Shown: positions 34,401-47,000 of the stretch, one piece after another
How the letters are laid out: each line of letters opens with the position of its first letter
How positions within the stretch are numbered: the stretch's first letter is position 1
From: Lingula anatina
Taxonomy: Eukaryota; Brachiopoda; Lingulata; Lingulida; Lingulidae
DNA: 64,000 bases
Direction: 5' to 3'
Assembly (NCBI RefSeq): GCF_001039355.2
Contig: NW_019774625.1
Span: 243,750-307,749, forward strand
The notes under the pieces: generated by a model
What the model was told of the DNA's origin: nothing
Database searches by the model: none
The model's input: the letters and a program-made list of their open reading frames with translations, nothing else
Position numbers and translations under genes: made by a program

Positions 34401-37400
34401 AGGTAATTAACAAGAATCGGGTCTACTGTGATTAGGTTAAACTTAAAGTTATAAGAGCCAAAGTAAAATTGTATACGCACTCTGCCATTTACCATGTATT
34501 TTGAGATTGGTTGTACTTAACTACTTGCGGACAGGGACGGGTATATATATAATTTTTTTTTACTTTGATAACCATAAAACTCTCCTTATTTGCTTGTTTG
34601 AGGTAAATCTTAACCACTAACTCGGTCCATAAATATCTGAACATTGTAAAAAAATACTTCATAATCAGCTTTTGGCCAGTCAAACAGATCATTCTAGTTT
34701 TTTAATTAAGGCCTATGAGATAATTTAACTGTTGTAGAATTTGTAAATTTTGTTGATTTTCAATGAAGTACAAAATGTACCATTGGATAATGATAATATT
34801 TAAAAGATAAATATATTCATTTCACCTGCAATGCGTGATACGAGATATCTACCTAAGGAGTTAAATCCGAAATTCATTTCTGAATATGATTGAGTTGTCA
34901 AAAATTCCTCCGCATCAATTACCGAGCTGTCACTTCGTGGGAAAGTGGTAGTCGGAAAGTCATCGTACATATTAAATGGTTCAGTTTCGTGCCAAGCGCG
35001 TATTACAATGAGTGATAAACGACGGTGATGAAATTCAAATTTGATACTTTTGGCGCCTACCTTGCGTTGTATTGATCGGGTGGTGTTGTCATTACTTCTA
35101 GCACGAGTCTTGGAGTTTTAATCAGAGTCGTATCTCATCGTTGGAATTTTCCCGACACCTCAACGATAGGCTTGGAGAGCAGACACGGACCGTGTAATTA
35201 AGTGTAACTGTAAATTACCTGCATGATCAACAGAAATCTGGTTGCGGTCTAAGGAGATGATTTACTGGAAATCTATTTAAGATTTAATATAAGAATATTT
35301 TATTAAAAAGGATATAGATATACGTTTTGTGGTACCATAAAAAATCAGAAATACTTCAATTATATTGAATAGAATATTATAACTACGAAAATATCGAATT
35401 ATTCATAATCAGAGATGTCTTTCAAATAATGTTTTTAATTTCACCTCCGTTCTTTTTCTTCCTAGTATATATTTTGATCATGCAGGTATGTAAAATTGCC
35501 GGTCTTAACTTAATGTAGCTAATCAGTTAAATGGCATGTACACAGTATGTTGTTAAAGTTTACTGTTCATTCTAAAGAAAAAAGTTAGTCGTTTTTCTAA
35601 ACGAATTGGTGTAACTCTAAAATCTACAGCTATATAGAGACTTTTCGGCCAAAGAGAAAAATAAGAATGCCGAAGAAGAAAAGTATTTATTACTGTTAAT
35701 GTCGATGCGCTTAGAATGTCCAAATTGCGCGAACCTTTATGGAAACTCCTGTTTTCTTTTAATGGCATATTTAACGCAAATAAAAAGCAAAATAGAAGCG
35801 TGCAGATATTTCTGCACTAATTAGAAAACAACGTTACCGGTCCAATTATTATGCTTCGTTGGTGCTGCTTTTTGGTTGGTGTGTAATGATTCGTTTATCG
35901 CCTACTTATCAAACGCGGGGCAAGTGTGAAAGGCTAACTTTGTGTAAGCAGCTATTGTTTGTCTAATTATTTGTGATTGAGTTGGGAGAAGGCGTTCTAC
36001 CCCTCCCAAACCACTTTAATTTGGCCTCCACAGGAAAGTAACGAGCCAGGCGGACCTTTTGATCTTTGTTGGGGGCAAGTATTCATCAGAAGAAATCAAA
36101 TTTAAATGAAAGAAAACTAAATTGACGCGAAACTCTCATTTTGAGATGCTAGAGGGTTTTATTTTAATGTATCGCGTTGTGAGTGAATCACGGTTTTGTG
36201 TACTGCAAATGAAGAGAAGGGTTCAAAATTAGCGTGCATAGTATATAAAAGATAAAGAAGGTATGTGAAACATATAAAAATCTTGAAAAAAAGGGTAGAG
36301 CAGATGCTGTATTTAAGGGTGTCAACTGGAAAAAAATCTCAGCAAAAATACGAACTGGTTGCTGATCAGCCGGGCTATCCATGTGCTGATTAAATCTGGC
36401 CAGCGAACAATGCCTGCTCAGTTATCGCGGTGCGTTTGAACTATCTGATCCTGCGGATCCTTGCCTCTTCCATACCTCTGTCAATAGGGGTTTCTTTCGT
36501 GTCAACCTCTCTACCATAAATTAAGATAAATCGTTTTCTGGATACGATACGTTTGGTCTTCCTTACTTAAACAGAATTAATCTGGGTATACCCAATAACA
36601 ATTTAACGGGGTTTCTTTTTGCAGAACTTTTGTTGTGGCACCGCTTATTCAAATTAACGCTAAAGGTAGCTATTTTTGAAATCATTATCTATCACAACAA
36701 CACCTTAACCTGAGCCGTGAAGTCTGTGGCAGCAACGTTTTGGGGTTTCATTTGCGCCCTATTATACCACTGCGCTTATTTGATTCGGTACAGAAAGCGT
36801 TTGTGTCTGTGCTTTACACGATGGGTCTTTCTCTCTGTCTTTCACGTCACCTGCCGACCAAGCAGACTTGAGGGATCAGGAGACGATAGGGATCCTTGTA
36901 TTTGATGAAATGCTGATAAAATCAAGACTGCAAGTCATAAATTAAGCATTTTGCTGTCATGGGACTTTAAAGGAGCAATTGCGATGATTTTTATAATCTA
37001 CTTGCTCCTATTTTTAATTTGAAGAAAAAAGTCTGAGGAGGAGAGGTACACACCAACGAATAACTTTGATAAGACTTCATCTTCATCTAGTGTCGAGTAT
37101 TTAGTGGTGATAGGCATAATTTGAGCAACACGGTCATTCATGGGCCACTGAGTAACCCAAATCTGAAGTAAGAACATTTTCGAAAAAATATCCTCAGATG
37201 TAAGAATTGAATAATTTGCAAGGTTTCAGAAAATGTTTTAATCAAATATCCCCCTCTCGTAGATATCTTGAGTGCTCCAGTTTAGTAAACACAAAAATGA
37301 GCATGAACGGACAGAAAATAAAATGAAAATGAATATCTTGTTGAAAGTAATGCTGCCAATCGTTCAAGGTAAACAAAAACCTGATTCAAAATTAACCTGC

Positions 37401-37904
37401 TCGACCACTGTTCAATTTTTGAATTATTTGACTTTCCTGGAACCGAGATTATTTTCCTTGCAATTTTATTTAAGATTATTTATGCTACAGTTTACTATTG
37501 AATATCTTCTTAAAGATTCCAAATAGTTTCACGTTCTTGATTCAAATTTAAATCAATTATTTCACGCATTCAGATCCTCTCACAGAGGCTATTATGTATA
37601 TCTTATATACAACGAATGAAAACACTTTGTTCATAGTTAGGATAAAAAAAGAAGGTTGCAGATGTAAAGAAAAATGGATTTCAATGAAATTCAGCAAAAC
37701 GAGGTATACTGAAATGCCGACAACGATATGAGCATAAGTATCTCAGATTTCAAACAAATAACATTACTGTGCTGAAGGGATTTGAAAAATGGAAGTCGAA
37801 GTGGGCTGTCAAGACGCGGTCACGTAAGTGGCTTGGGCGTGTCACGCGTAATTTGAGAGTAACCTGCTATCATCACGACAGACAGTTGTCAGAGTGACGA
37901 TTAC

Positions 37905-37905
<1 letters not shown>

Positions 37906-37956
<51 letters not shown>
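37906..37956. repeat. (TA)n microsatellite, about 25 units
   Basis: Uninterrupted TA dinucleotides between GATTACG and CAATGACG. Confidence 0.97.
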
Positions 37957-37958
<2 letters not shown>

Positions 37959-39999
37959 ATGACGAGAAACTTAAAACGTACTTCAGGAGAGTTTCACGTT
38001 AAAACATTTTATGATTGATCTATTTCAGCATAAATATTTTAAAATTTAGTCCTATTTTTTTTAAATAGCTTGGGCAAATGTATTTACTCAAAATCTATAT
38101 TTCAATTCTGTCTTACCAGTTTTTTCTCTTAGATCGCGCTTTGCTCTCCTTCTAATGGTTCTTATAATTGGGTAATTGTGATCTTTAGCAATAAATTATT
38201 CTCTACAATGGGGGCCAGGCTGCTTTGTTGCAAAAAAGACACCGTGACTGAGACGGTTTGCTTTTTTAAAAAATGTAACAGAGGAATGATCACTGCACCT
38301 TTAACCTTAGAGATATAAATTTTCTACTCTTCCCAAAGATGTCGACAGATTTTTGGACCAAAATGGCGACTCTGGAGCCGGTGTCCTCGTGCGACAGGTT
38401 GCTGCAAGATGAGGACTGAAGATAACACGACTTGCCTGGGGACAAAGTCAAGCAGCCTTCAGAACGACGTGATGACTAAAAATCAAGGGGAGATTGTCTT
38501 ATTTTTAGACAGGAGAGAGAAAAGGATTAGATACAAGTCGTATTTTGTTTTTATTGAGTTAAACTTCACTGGAGAGGCTGTCTGTTTCTATTTTACAGTG
38601 GTGATAGCATTCACTGTGCTTTGGCACAGAGGCAAGCGTTTGATGTTGGAATGAAGAATCCAAAGCTTCTTATATTAGCCTGCTTAAAGTACGGTTACTG
38701 AATAATTTTACTGGACAATTTAAATCAATGTCACGCATACGGCTGACTCGTTTTTTAGATCAATAACAGTTCTTTTCACGGAAATAACAACCCAAAATTC
38801 CACTGTAGACTCCGCAATCCCGTCTTTGCATATTTCTCTATTCGACCTGTCATTGCTCCAACTTTATTGGATGGCAGCCCTCGCAAATTTGTCGGCAAAA
38901 TATTTAGTCTTTTATGGTCTCATCAAAATCATCTACAAGATGTAGGAACGGAATTGCTTACATCTATAAGGAAATTCTGCCTGAGACTAAGCAATGCCTT
39001 CGATCTTAGATCTCTTTTGCCCGGGCTAGAGTCTCCGATGATTTATCGGGCCACTTATCATCCCTTACCACCATGTTCGTGGTGAAAAAAAGAGGAGAGA
39101 GGTGCCAAAGAGTCGGCCGCGCACCATGTAAACCGTCATCTCGGACTTTTTATGCCAAATAACAAATATTTTCTCAAATTTCAGTTACATCAACAGGAAA
39201 GAAAACCCTTCACTTCTGTGTGCCTTGGTATCCGCTCCATAATCATTACACCTTGTACCGATGTGTAACTTAAGTGCTAGACGGCTGAGGATGCGTATAG
39301 ACTGATTTAATTACTATCGGTAATTTAACGCTCAATCACAAACCCAGAGATTTAAAGAATGTGAAAACGAAATTATTTCAAAGGGAAAAGGTAGAGCAAA
39401 AGAGGTAGTCGTGGCAGCTTCTCTGCTCAAAGCATTTGTTTATATTCATATAACATATCCGCTATATTTAAAACGTTATCTCAGCCAAGTTAGGTGACTT
39501 CAAAGAAATCAACAAAAGTCGAGGCAGACGACCAAAGTAAGCATCAGTGAAATATGATGTTAATGCATGTCCCTGTACAACAAGAGGAGTCCTGCTGCAT
39601 ACTTTTGTTTTCGTAGTTACCAATAAAACTGCCACCACTTAGTATCGCTCACTGGAAATGATATGCGTAGCAACTACGGTGGCATCCGTAAAATTGCCGT
39701 TTTCTCACGGTGTGAAATAATGTTATCAGATATTAAACTACTTAACTTGTCTCCCAGTCGGGGACAACCTAGACCCTAGACAACTTGGCATGATCTTACT
39801 GTTAAGTTATATTAAAATAAAGCTGGGATGCACGCCATAGATTTCAGCATTATGCATAGCTTTTGCATTTTATTTTTGAAATCCAACAGCCTGGAGTTTC
39901 CACAATATTGAATATATCTGTCGACAAAGCTGTTTTCCTAACCAAGCAAAACAAAATAGCTTGTTTCCCATTGCTCATACACATTATATAATAAATATA

Positions 40000-40026
40000 C
40001 CCCCCCCCCCCAAAAAAAAAAAAAAA
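40000..40026. repeat. C12-A15 homopolymer pair
   Basis: A run of C followed directly by a run of A, then TCG. A similar tract on the same strand is at about 56997-57024. Confidence 0.9.
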
Positions 40027-41889
40027 TCGACCTTTAGCTTTCCCTGTCATTTGAATACCGAAGTAAACAGAATTATTATTTGCAAACCCAAGATCACAAG
40101 CATTACTTACCCCATTTAACGTTATATTCAACACGAAATCGTTTGGCAAATTTTCATTTAATATTTTCTACATCTTGCGTTTCTGATAAACATTTTTGAA
40201 TCCTACACAAACAAACAAGAGGTTTTTGCTTACTTTCCCTGCGTTGTATAAAACACCAGTAAGCTTCAATAATATATCCTAAATTTCTTGTGTGGTCTGC
40301 AGTCATCAGATCTCATTTTATATAAATGCTGGTACCTTTCCCGAGCATGGGGGTGCCATCCGCATTTGCGTTGAAGTGCTTTTGGGTCGTCAAGTTGTCT
40401 TAGAATCGATACATAGGGGCGGCTGGATGTTATTGTCAAAGACGGGACATTATTCTTGGGAAATGACAGGATAATACGTGCACACTCACTCCTGGATGCA
40501 CGCCTGTTTATTGGGACGATAATCCATATTTAATCTTGATCATAACATATGCTCTTGCATTATCACTAACACGACATGGTTTTCAATATGTGATAAAGAC
40601 GTGTAATCAGCCAATGCGACGCAGTTATATTTTCCGTGAAAAGATGTTTATTAACATTTTAATGCCTCTTTTCTCCAAAGAACTAAAGCTACACTAATAT
40701 TGCCCAACATATGACAGCATTACCTCCATTCAGAAAAACTCCAGAGATTCAACACGCTTTAAACGTGTTCATGAACCTAAAATATCAGTTTTTTCCTCCT
40801 CGTGTACATCTTAAGTCCTATTAAAGCACTTGCTAAATACAATATATATATACACACAAAACACCTAAATATATTCCAAGATATAATTTTCAGTGAGGTT
40901 CACAAAAGCACATCTAAACACGGTTAAATCATGAAAAATAATTGCCCTGTCGTTTTTTATACTTTCTTATTCTTTACATTAAAAAGCTCGTACATCTTTT
41001 TCAGTCATAATAAATAAAATATTCAATCTGTTCGGTTTCAAATAAGCGGAAAAAAATTAAAGGCAAATAAAAACTGAACAAATCATAACACATAATAATC
41101 TAACCACATTCTGCACAAGGGATTTTCTGCATAGCCGAGAATCCTTGGATCTTCAATTAATGTAGTTCAAAATTTTCGGATAAATCCTCACATTGAGAAA
41201 AACTAAAATTAAAGAAAAATTAATTTATGCCATCAAATACGTAAGAATTTATTAATGCGATTTTTTGAAATCTTCTAATCCAGAAATAACATCAAAACAT
41301 CGGTTTTCAATATCTGATTAAAGTATGCGTTTTGAAATAAACAAATCGGAAATTTGAGCGGTACATCAGTCGTGCGATTTTTTTAAAACTAAAATTACTC
41401 CAATTGCACCAAAATATCAAAATGTATAATAAAAATACACAAGATGAATATCAAAACTTCAAAATGTAGATAATAAAATTAAACAAAACGGTTTCCAAAA
41501 CGAAACTCTAATACATCTAACAAGTCTCTATGACAAGTGCACAATACGATTATGTCTATAATGAGTAAATCATTTTGCTAAGTCTGTAATTAATGCACTT
41601 AGTGCATTTAATTGTATCTCTATCACGATAAAAGGAACATTTTGTTTGTCATGTGTAATTGTTGTTTGTCGGGTGTAGATATCATATTCAAACAGATTAT
41701 TGGCATTTTGAAAAAGTACTGTTTAGTAAAAATTGCACAAATCTTTTGTCTAATAATATTTATAAAGCCACAGTACGAACTTACTAAAGCTTGTCGTTTA
41801 ATAATGCTGCGATTATGAACAATAATAATTATAAGAGTCGTGTCTTTTTATACTGACAGTCTTTTAAATGTCATTAAATTGTTCATAAG

Positions 41890-43191
41890 TTATAATGAGT
41901 TTTTCATTTCAACTTTTACTTCGGATGTTGTCGCTCCTTGACTGCTGGAGTTGGACGTTGGTTGTTGTGGGGAGACGCTCGGGTTAGCGTTATTCTGTCC
42001 CCCGGGTGAACTGACGTCTTGGCTATTTTCACTATCTTCCCCCTCTTTCTTTTCACTGTGCGTCTTAACGTGTTTCGCAAGATGATCACTACGCATAAAC
42101 CGCTTGTTACATACGGGACAAGCAAAACGTTTCTCGCCTGTGTGAGTCCTCAGATGGCGTTGAAGTTCGTCTGAGCGAGTAAATCGCTTACCACAGAACA
42201 GCCAGTTACATACAAATGGCCGCTCTCCCGTGTGCCATCTCAGATGCGCCTTCAAATGTGAGGTTTTACCGTACACCTTTCCGCATCCAGGAATATGGCA
42301 ACTGTGGATGTTTTTCTTCAAGTGAGCCCCCGCAGGACCCAGGCGCTCTGCCTCTTGGCAGTTCGGACAATCACATGTCGCTCGCCCTGAGTACCTGCGC
42401 TGAGAGCGCGGACTAGGCATCCCGCTCAAGCTAGGACGCGGGAGAAACGAACTGGCCATGGTGGAGCTGGACAGGTCATTCTGTGACGGCAACATCGACT
42501 TGTAAGTGTCCTGTAAAAGGTGTTGTCCAGACGACAAGAACGGGGCAGGATTTGAGCTGAAGGGACCTAAAGCGTAATCCGAGGAGGGATAGTTAGTGTT
42601 TGAGATCGCTGTGTGAAGAGCACCCGTGGCCCCGGGGGCCTCTGAGAACCAGCTGGTCGGGGTAGAGTGAACGTCCCACCACGGAGACGTAGAAGCGACG
42701 CCGCTGCCGACGTCAGGGTGCTTTGGGATAGACGGATGTGAAGTGTTGAACGGCCACGACTCGTAGGGATGACTAGAGACAGGCATGCGAGAGTACATAC
42801 CTGAAAACCCTGAATTGCTCATGGCGGCGTTATCTGCGTGGACTTTTTGTATGATTGCCGAATTAGAGTCTGTCTGCCCCGTTGAAGTTGTCATGCTAGG
42901 GTACAACAATTCACTAGAGTAAGACGTGGGACCGGCCGTCGTGACCGAGGTCCGCGGGTAATTCAAACTACTGGTTGTCATCGAAGCGCTGAGGGCAGTC
43001 ACGCGCTGTGGAGAGCCCAGTGAGAGTGATTGGCCGGCTGACGTGGGGGAGGTCGGAGGTGAAGTCTTTTTCCAGGGATGGAAGCCTTTCCCTACTGCAG
43101 CGTCCGCTAGCGGTGGCGGGCTTTTGTTGCTTATCTTGTTACACTGTGCGGCCAGCATTGCTAGCGGTGTACCGCCAAAAGGGTGATGATC
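41890..43191 (-). CDS. Sp6-9 (Sp8/Sp9-like) transcription factor, main exon
   Basis: 433 codons plus stop TAA at 41892-41890; acceptor TTTACAG at 43192. With exon 1 the protein has 441 residues. The early Sp motif reads [14 protein letters not shown] (residues 15-28), followed by GKGFHPWKK. The middle is Ser/Thr/Pro-rich, with HPYESWPFN and PWWDVHS patches typical of Sp8/Sp9. The Btd box is [10 protein letters not shown] (281-290). Three C2H2 fingers follow: 306-328 ([10 protein letters not shown]...), 336-358 ([10 protein letters not shown]...) and 366-386 ([10 protein letters not shown]...). KTSHLKA, RSDELQR and RSDHLAK set GC/GT-box recognition. The tail has VKVE (K434), a SUMO consensus. 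It is nuclear; Sp8/9 factors act in appendage, neural and Wnt/FGF patterning. The minus-strand ATG at 43296 is intronic. Sp6-9 clade membership is near certain; Sp8 versus Sp9 is not resolvable here. Confidence 0.97.
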   Translation of the reverse strand, partial: DHHPFGGTPLAMLAAQCNKISNKSPPPLADAAVGKGFHPWKKTSPPTSPTSAGQSLSLGSPQRVTALSASMTTSSLNYPRTSVTTAGPTSYSSELLYPSMTTSTGQTDSNSAIIQKVHADNAAMSNSGFSGMYSRMPVSSHPYESWPFNTSHPSIPKHPDVGSGVASTSPWWDVHSTPTSWFSEAPGATGALHTAISNTNYPSSDYALGPFSSNPAPFLSSGQHLLQDTYKSMLPSQNDLSSSTMASSFLPRPSLSGMPSPRSQRRYSGRATCDCPNCQEAERLGPAGAHLKKNIHSCHIPGCGKVYGKTSHLKAHLRWHTGERPFVCNWLFCGKRFTRSDELQRHLRTHTGEKRFACPVCNKRFMRSDHLAKHVKTHSEKKEGEDSENSQDVSSPGGQNNANPSVSPQQPTSNSSSQGATTSEVKVEMKNSL

Positions 43192-43469
43192 CTGTAAAGA
43201 TAAAAAACAGCAAAAATTAGAAAAAAGATTATATTTAATTAACACCTGATAATACAAAAAAACAATAATGAATAAACCAAAAATGAATATGCACAAATGG
43301 TTCTAGGTGTGCATTAAGCAGGAAATCAAAACGGGTCTTTCAGATTCAAAAAAAAAGAAACAGTTCCATACTTTTCTCACCACATCAAGAAAACTCAAAT
43401 ATAACGTTACGCTCTTTTTTGTCTCTATTTATAACAGTACAAATCAAATACTAACTAAACATCAATTGA

Positions 43470-43634
43470 CATCCACTCCAGCCCAATAAGGAAGCTCTTC
43501 AGATTGAAGAGGTAGATAATTTAATTGCTTCCGGACCTCAAAAAACTCGGACCGACTTGGCCAGAACTATTGGCGCGTCGCGCACAGCTATAACTCACTT
43601 TTACGAAGTTCTGCACAGTGGTGCAGCAGTTTAA
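43470..43634 (+). other. Unassigned 54-codon ORF with HTH-like sequence
   Basis: Open from just after TGA to TAA at 43632. It has RTDLARTIGASRTAITHFYE, a helix-turn-helix-like stretch, preceded by a possible acceptor (CTCCAG). It has no ATG. It may be a remnant of a transposase or an exon of an unseen gene. I do not recognise it. Confidence 0.3.
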
Positions 43635-44042
43635 ACACTGGTGTATAGCATTCAACTTTTACCCACCGCAGACTCAACGTGATCTGAGGATAGTAGCCTA
43701 CTTCACCACCAGAAACAATTAAATAATATTAAAATCACAATCACTGCTATGATTCTATATCTCCAGCAATCGTTTTCCCCCCTTTTTTTAATACCAACAA
43801 TTTCTCTGTTACATTTTCTGCTTAATTACGCCTACCAATATAATGTTCCCCGTTGTGCATTCCTATCAAAATTTCACTCGATATTTCGGTTCAATTTAAG
43901 CTGTTTGGGTTGCTTTGAAAATTTCTTTAATGATCACTTTCAATTTTGAGAAAGTTTCTTGATGCTCAGTAGGGAAGTCTGCAGATCAGAAAGTATGCCT
44001 CAAATAGCATAATTCCGCACGTGCCCTTTGTCATGTAAAAGT

Positions 44043-44045
<3 letters not shown>

Positions 44046-44083
<38 letters not shown>

Positions 44084-44094
44084 AGAGAGAGAGA
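44046..44094. repeat. (GA)n microsatellite
   Basis: GA repeats with an AAAA interruption near 44078, followed by TAGCTGTAGCTGTAGCTG. Confidence 0.95.
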
Positions 44095-47000
44095 TAGCTG
44101 TAGCTGTAGCTGTAACTGTGAAGATGAGGATCCCGTTTTCGATGCTCTGCATAAAAAACATACAAAAGAAAAAAAAACGCGATTTAACACAATAGTAAAC
44201 ACACGACACAAACCCAGTATGTCAATGTCTTCTACCTCTTCAGTTTACCGCCATACAACGATGTTCATCGACGCTTTTGACAGTTAAAATAATAATCGTG
44301 CTTCTTTATAAGTAGCCCCCACAGAAAACAAGCACTAATTACACCCAATTAGATTTGTAAAATGTGGTAGTAAGCTATCACCTTTGCCCGGACTGCTACA
44401 GTTAATAATACCATGACGCGTGTACATGTTCTGATGTTCGCTGTGATTACTCACAACAAACCAGCCTCAAGAACTCGAGGTGGTACTTATTTTTCAAAGG
44501 AGCAGCTTAATTTTTTTTTCTGCAGTTCTAAACATTGAGCCTTTGTTAAGGTGTTTCTCTGGTCTTTTTTTTTGTTCGGTTTAAAACCATGAGCGTTCTG
44601 TGTGATACAAGTCATTGAAAAAAATCCATTCGCAGAGTTGTCAAGGAAACATGCTTTTTTTTCTCTCTCTTTCTAATCAACCTGTAAAGAACACAGAAGA
44701 CCGAGCCAGTCTGGCGCCTGGCGGCCCGCATAGACTTGTATCCTGTGCAGACTTAATTGCAGAGGCGGCCACCGTATCTTCTACTTTTTAAAAAGTCCCT
44801 CACTCACTAACGTTGTCTACAGTACATAAGTAATTAATGTCACGTGTCTTGCGTCTCTTGATACACTCGAGTCCGTCTCAGGCTTTACTTCTTTTAACAT
44901 CCCGGCCCCTCCCCACCCGGCCCACTTTCCACCTCTCTAAACAAATACTTTACGCTCCAGAACCCAAAGAGCCTGCCTCTTTCACACTGAACTTTGTGAA
45001 GAGAACGTGGCGGTTTCCCGACGCTGAAAAGTATGGGGAATTTTATATTGTACTGCACAAAACCTGTAGGTACCCACTGCCGTTGGTATAAATCAGAAGA
45101 AAAGCACAGTCGAAGATCGCTCTTTAATCGCACCGAATGTCGCCCTATGTCATTGAGAGGAGTTCATGATTACTGTAATCAAAAAGACTCATTCAAAAAA
45201 TACGTGTTAATTAAAGTACTTAACCCTCCGTGGACTTACCGATTTCGTGCTACTATCATCTACACTTATCTGCGGAATCGCTATTGTTAATCCACCGTCG
45301 AACAAGTCAAACATTTTGCAAAACAAACTTTAACTTTTGTTAATCCCACTTCCCAGTTCCAGTAACGTTAGTTGTTCCTTCGACGAATTTGAATACGGTT
45401 CTGATAGAAGATCCCTTAAGAGGCAGAATGCATTGCGACACGTCGAATGCAAATTAATATTGATAATTATGTTAATGTTTTGTGTTTTCATCCACTTAAG
45501 GTTTGATGACAGACAGATGAGGATAGTAATGCAAATCCGCGTTAAAAACGGGCTATCGTCAGGTGAGCACTAAGATGAATAGGGAAGAGAAAGGGCTTTA
45601 AGTGCAGTCGCCTGAGAGAATTTAAGTATTCCCTCTCGGTGGGTCGCTCGCAGATTCTCCCTCGGTCATTTCGCATGTGCCGAGAACGCTTAGCAGTTTT
45701 GCTCGGCTCCGCAAAGCTTGTACGGTGACAAAGGACCCAGTCCCATCAGTCGCGGCGTTCCCATGTTTGAAACTGCGGGTTTTTCAATATTTCTACAAGA
45801 GCCACACTGAGTTCAAACTGTCCTAATCCCATACCCCTTCCACTTCATTAACTTGACTTGAGTAAATGACTTCCAATGTTCAATCCAGGTGGATGGATTG
45901 TGCCCCTGTCTTACTCATGGAATCAGTATTCAGCTGCACTCTACTACACAAAACCGGCTTAGATATTAAAAAAGTTTATTGCGGGGGTTTATGTTATGCG
46001 GACAGATGCAACTTTATCAGAGACGACGATGGCATAAATACAGATTCTAATTAATAGCATATAAAAACGAAATAGAGCATGTTAATTAAAATATCACCAG
46101 ATTGCGTTTGAGAAAAAAATGCATAGATTAAGAATTGACATATCCTCCGGCATCTCTCGAGAATATTGCGCTCCGACAGTCAGACGCCATCCTCTGCGTC
46201 TGAATCCAAAATAATAGAATTCTACATGGTCATAAAGAAATGCTTGTCAGCTGGTGAAAAGAAGAGGAATGTTGGAGTGTGAGAACCGCATTATGTATGC
46301 ATAATTCACTTTCACTCATGTCATATCATCTTTACAAAATGCATGAAAAATTAACCGATGCCCATTGATAGGGGGAAGATTTGAATAATATTTTTATATC
46401 TATTGCAGCTCTCGGTATTATTTATTACAGGACTACCCATATTTTCACTCTTCTTTTTTTCTGTTTCTGCTAAGGCATCCGCCCGTTCATGTGTCATGTT
46501 GACAGACGTCGTATTTGCTCACACTATATACTCGTCAAGTTCCGATAATTTTCCGTGTCGTCCTGCAATTTTCCTAAGACAACTTTATTTTGTCCACTTC
46601 CGCATCAAGCACGTCACCCACTCTATGCCTTGAATCATCACTAAACGATGAAGTTCCACGCAAATCTCCCATCTTGAAATCGACATTCCGTGAAAATCGA
46701 TTCCCAAACCCCCTTGTTCTCTTGTACCATTGTTATAACTTCTTATCTGTCTTTTGTCTCCGGAGAACGATTGAAGTGAATCAAAAATAGTGTTGTTATT
46801 ATCTATCTATGTCTGGAAACATGATGATGATGTCTTTATTATCTTTGGTTAACTCACAGGACGTAACTTTATAGCTGATAACATGCCACAATCAAGTTAG
46901 CGGGAATTACCTTGTTGACAATCCCCTTCCTTCAGCATTATGTGGGCATGATAGCTTTCAATAAAATAAATGAGTATTTTACAATGTCAATTTCACCATT

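Larger units (their letters stand above)
28421..41889. other. Intergenic region, no recognised gene
   Basis: 13.5 kb between the 5' end of the polycystin-like gene and the 3' end of the Sp6-9 gene. The ORFs are short, AT-biased and without motifs. It contains an ATT-rich run near 32165, a (TA)n tract near 37906, a C/A homopolymer pair near 40000, and a possible TCF-type site at 36056. The right few hundred bases must include the Sp6-9 3' UTR; its extent is unknown. Confidence 0.6.

Noticed and set aside
37906-37956. CRISPR or origin-like structure in TA repeats
   Set aside because: It is a plain dinucleotide microsatellite in a eukaryotic genome, without spacer structure.
43192-43296. N-terminal extension of the Sp6-9 ORF to ATG at 43296
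   Set aside because: The added residues are hydrophobic intron translation. A clear TTTACAG acceptor stands before the GAT codon.
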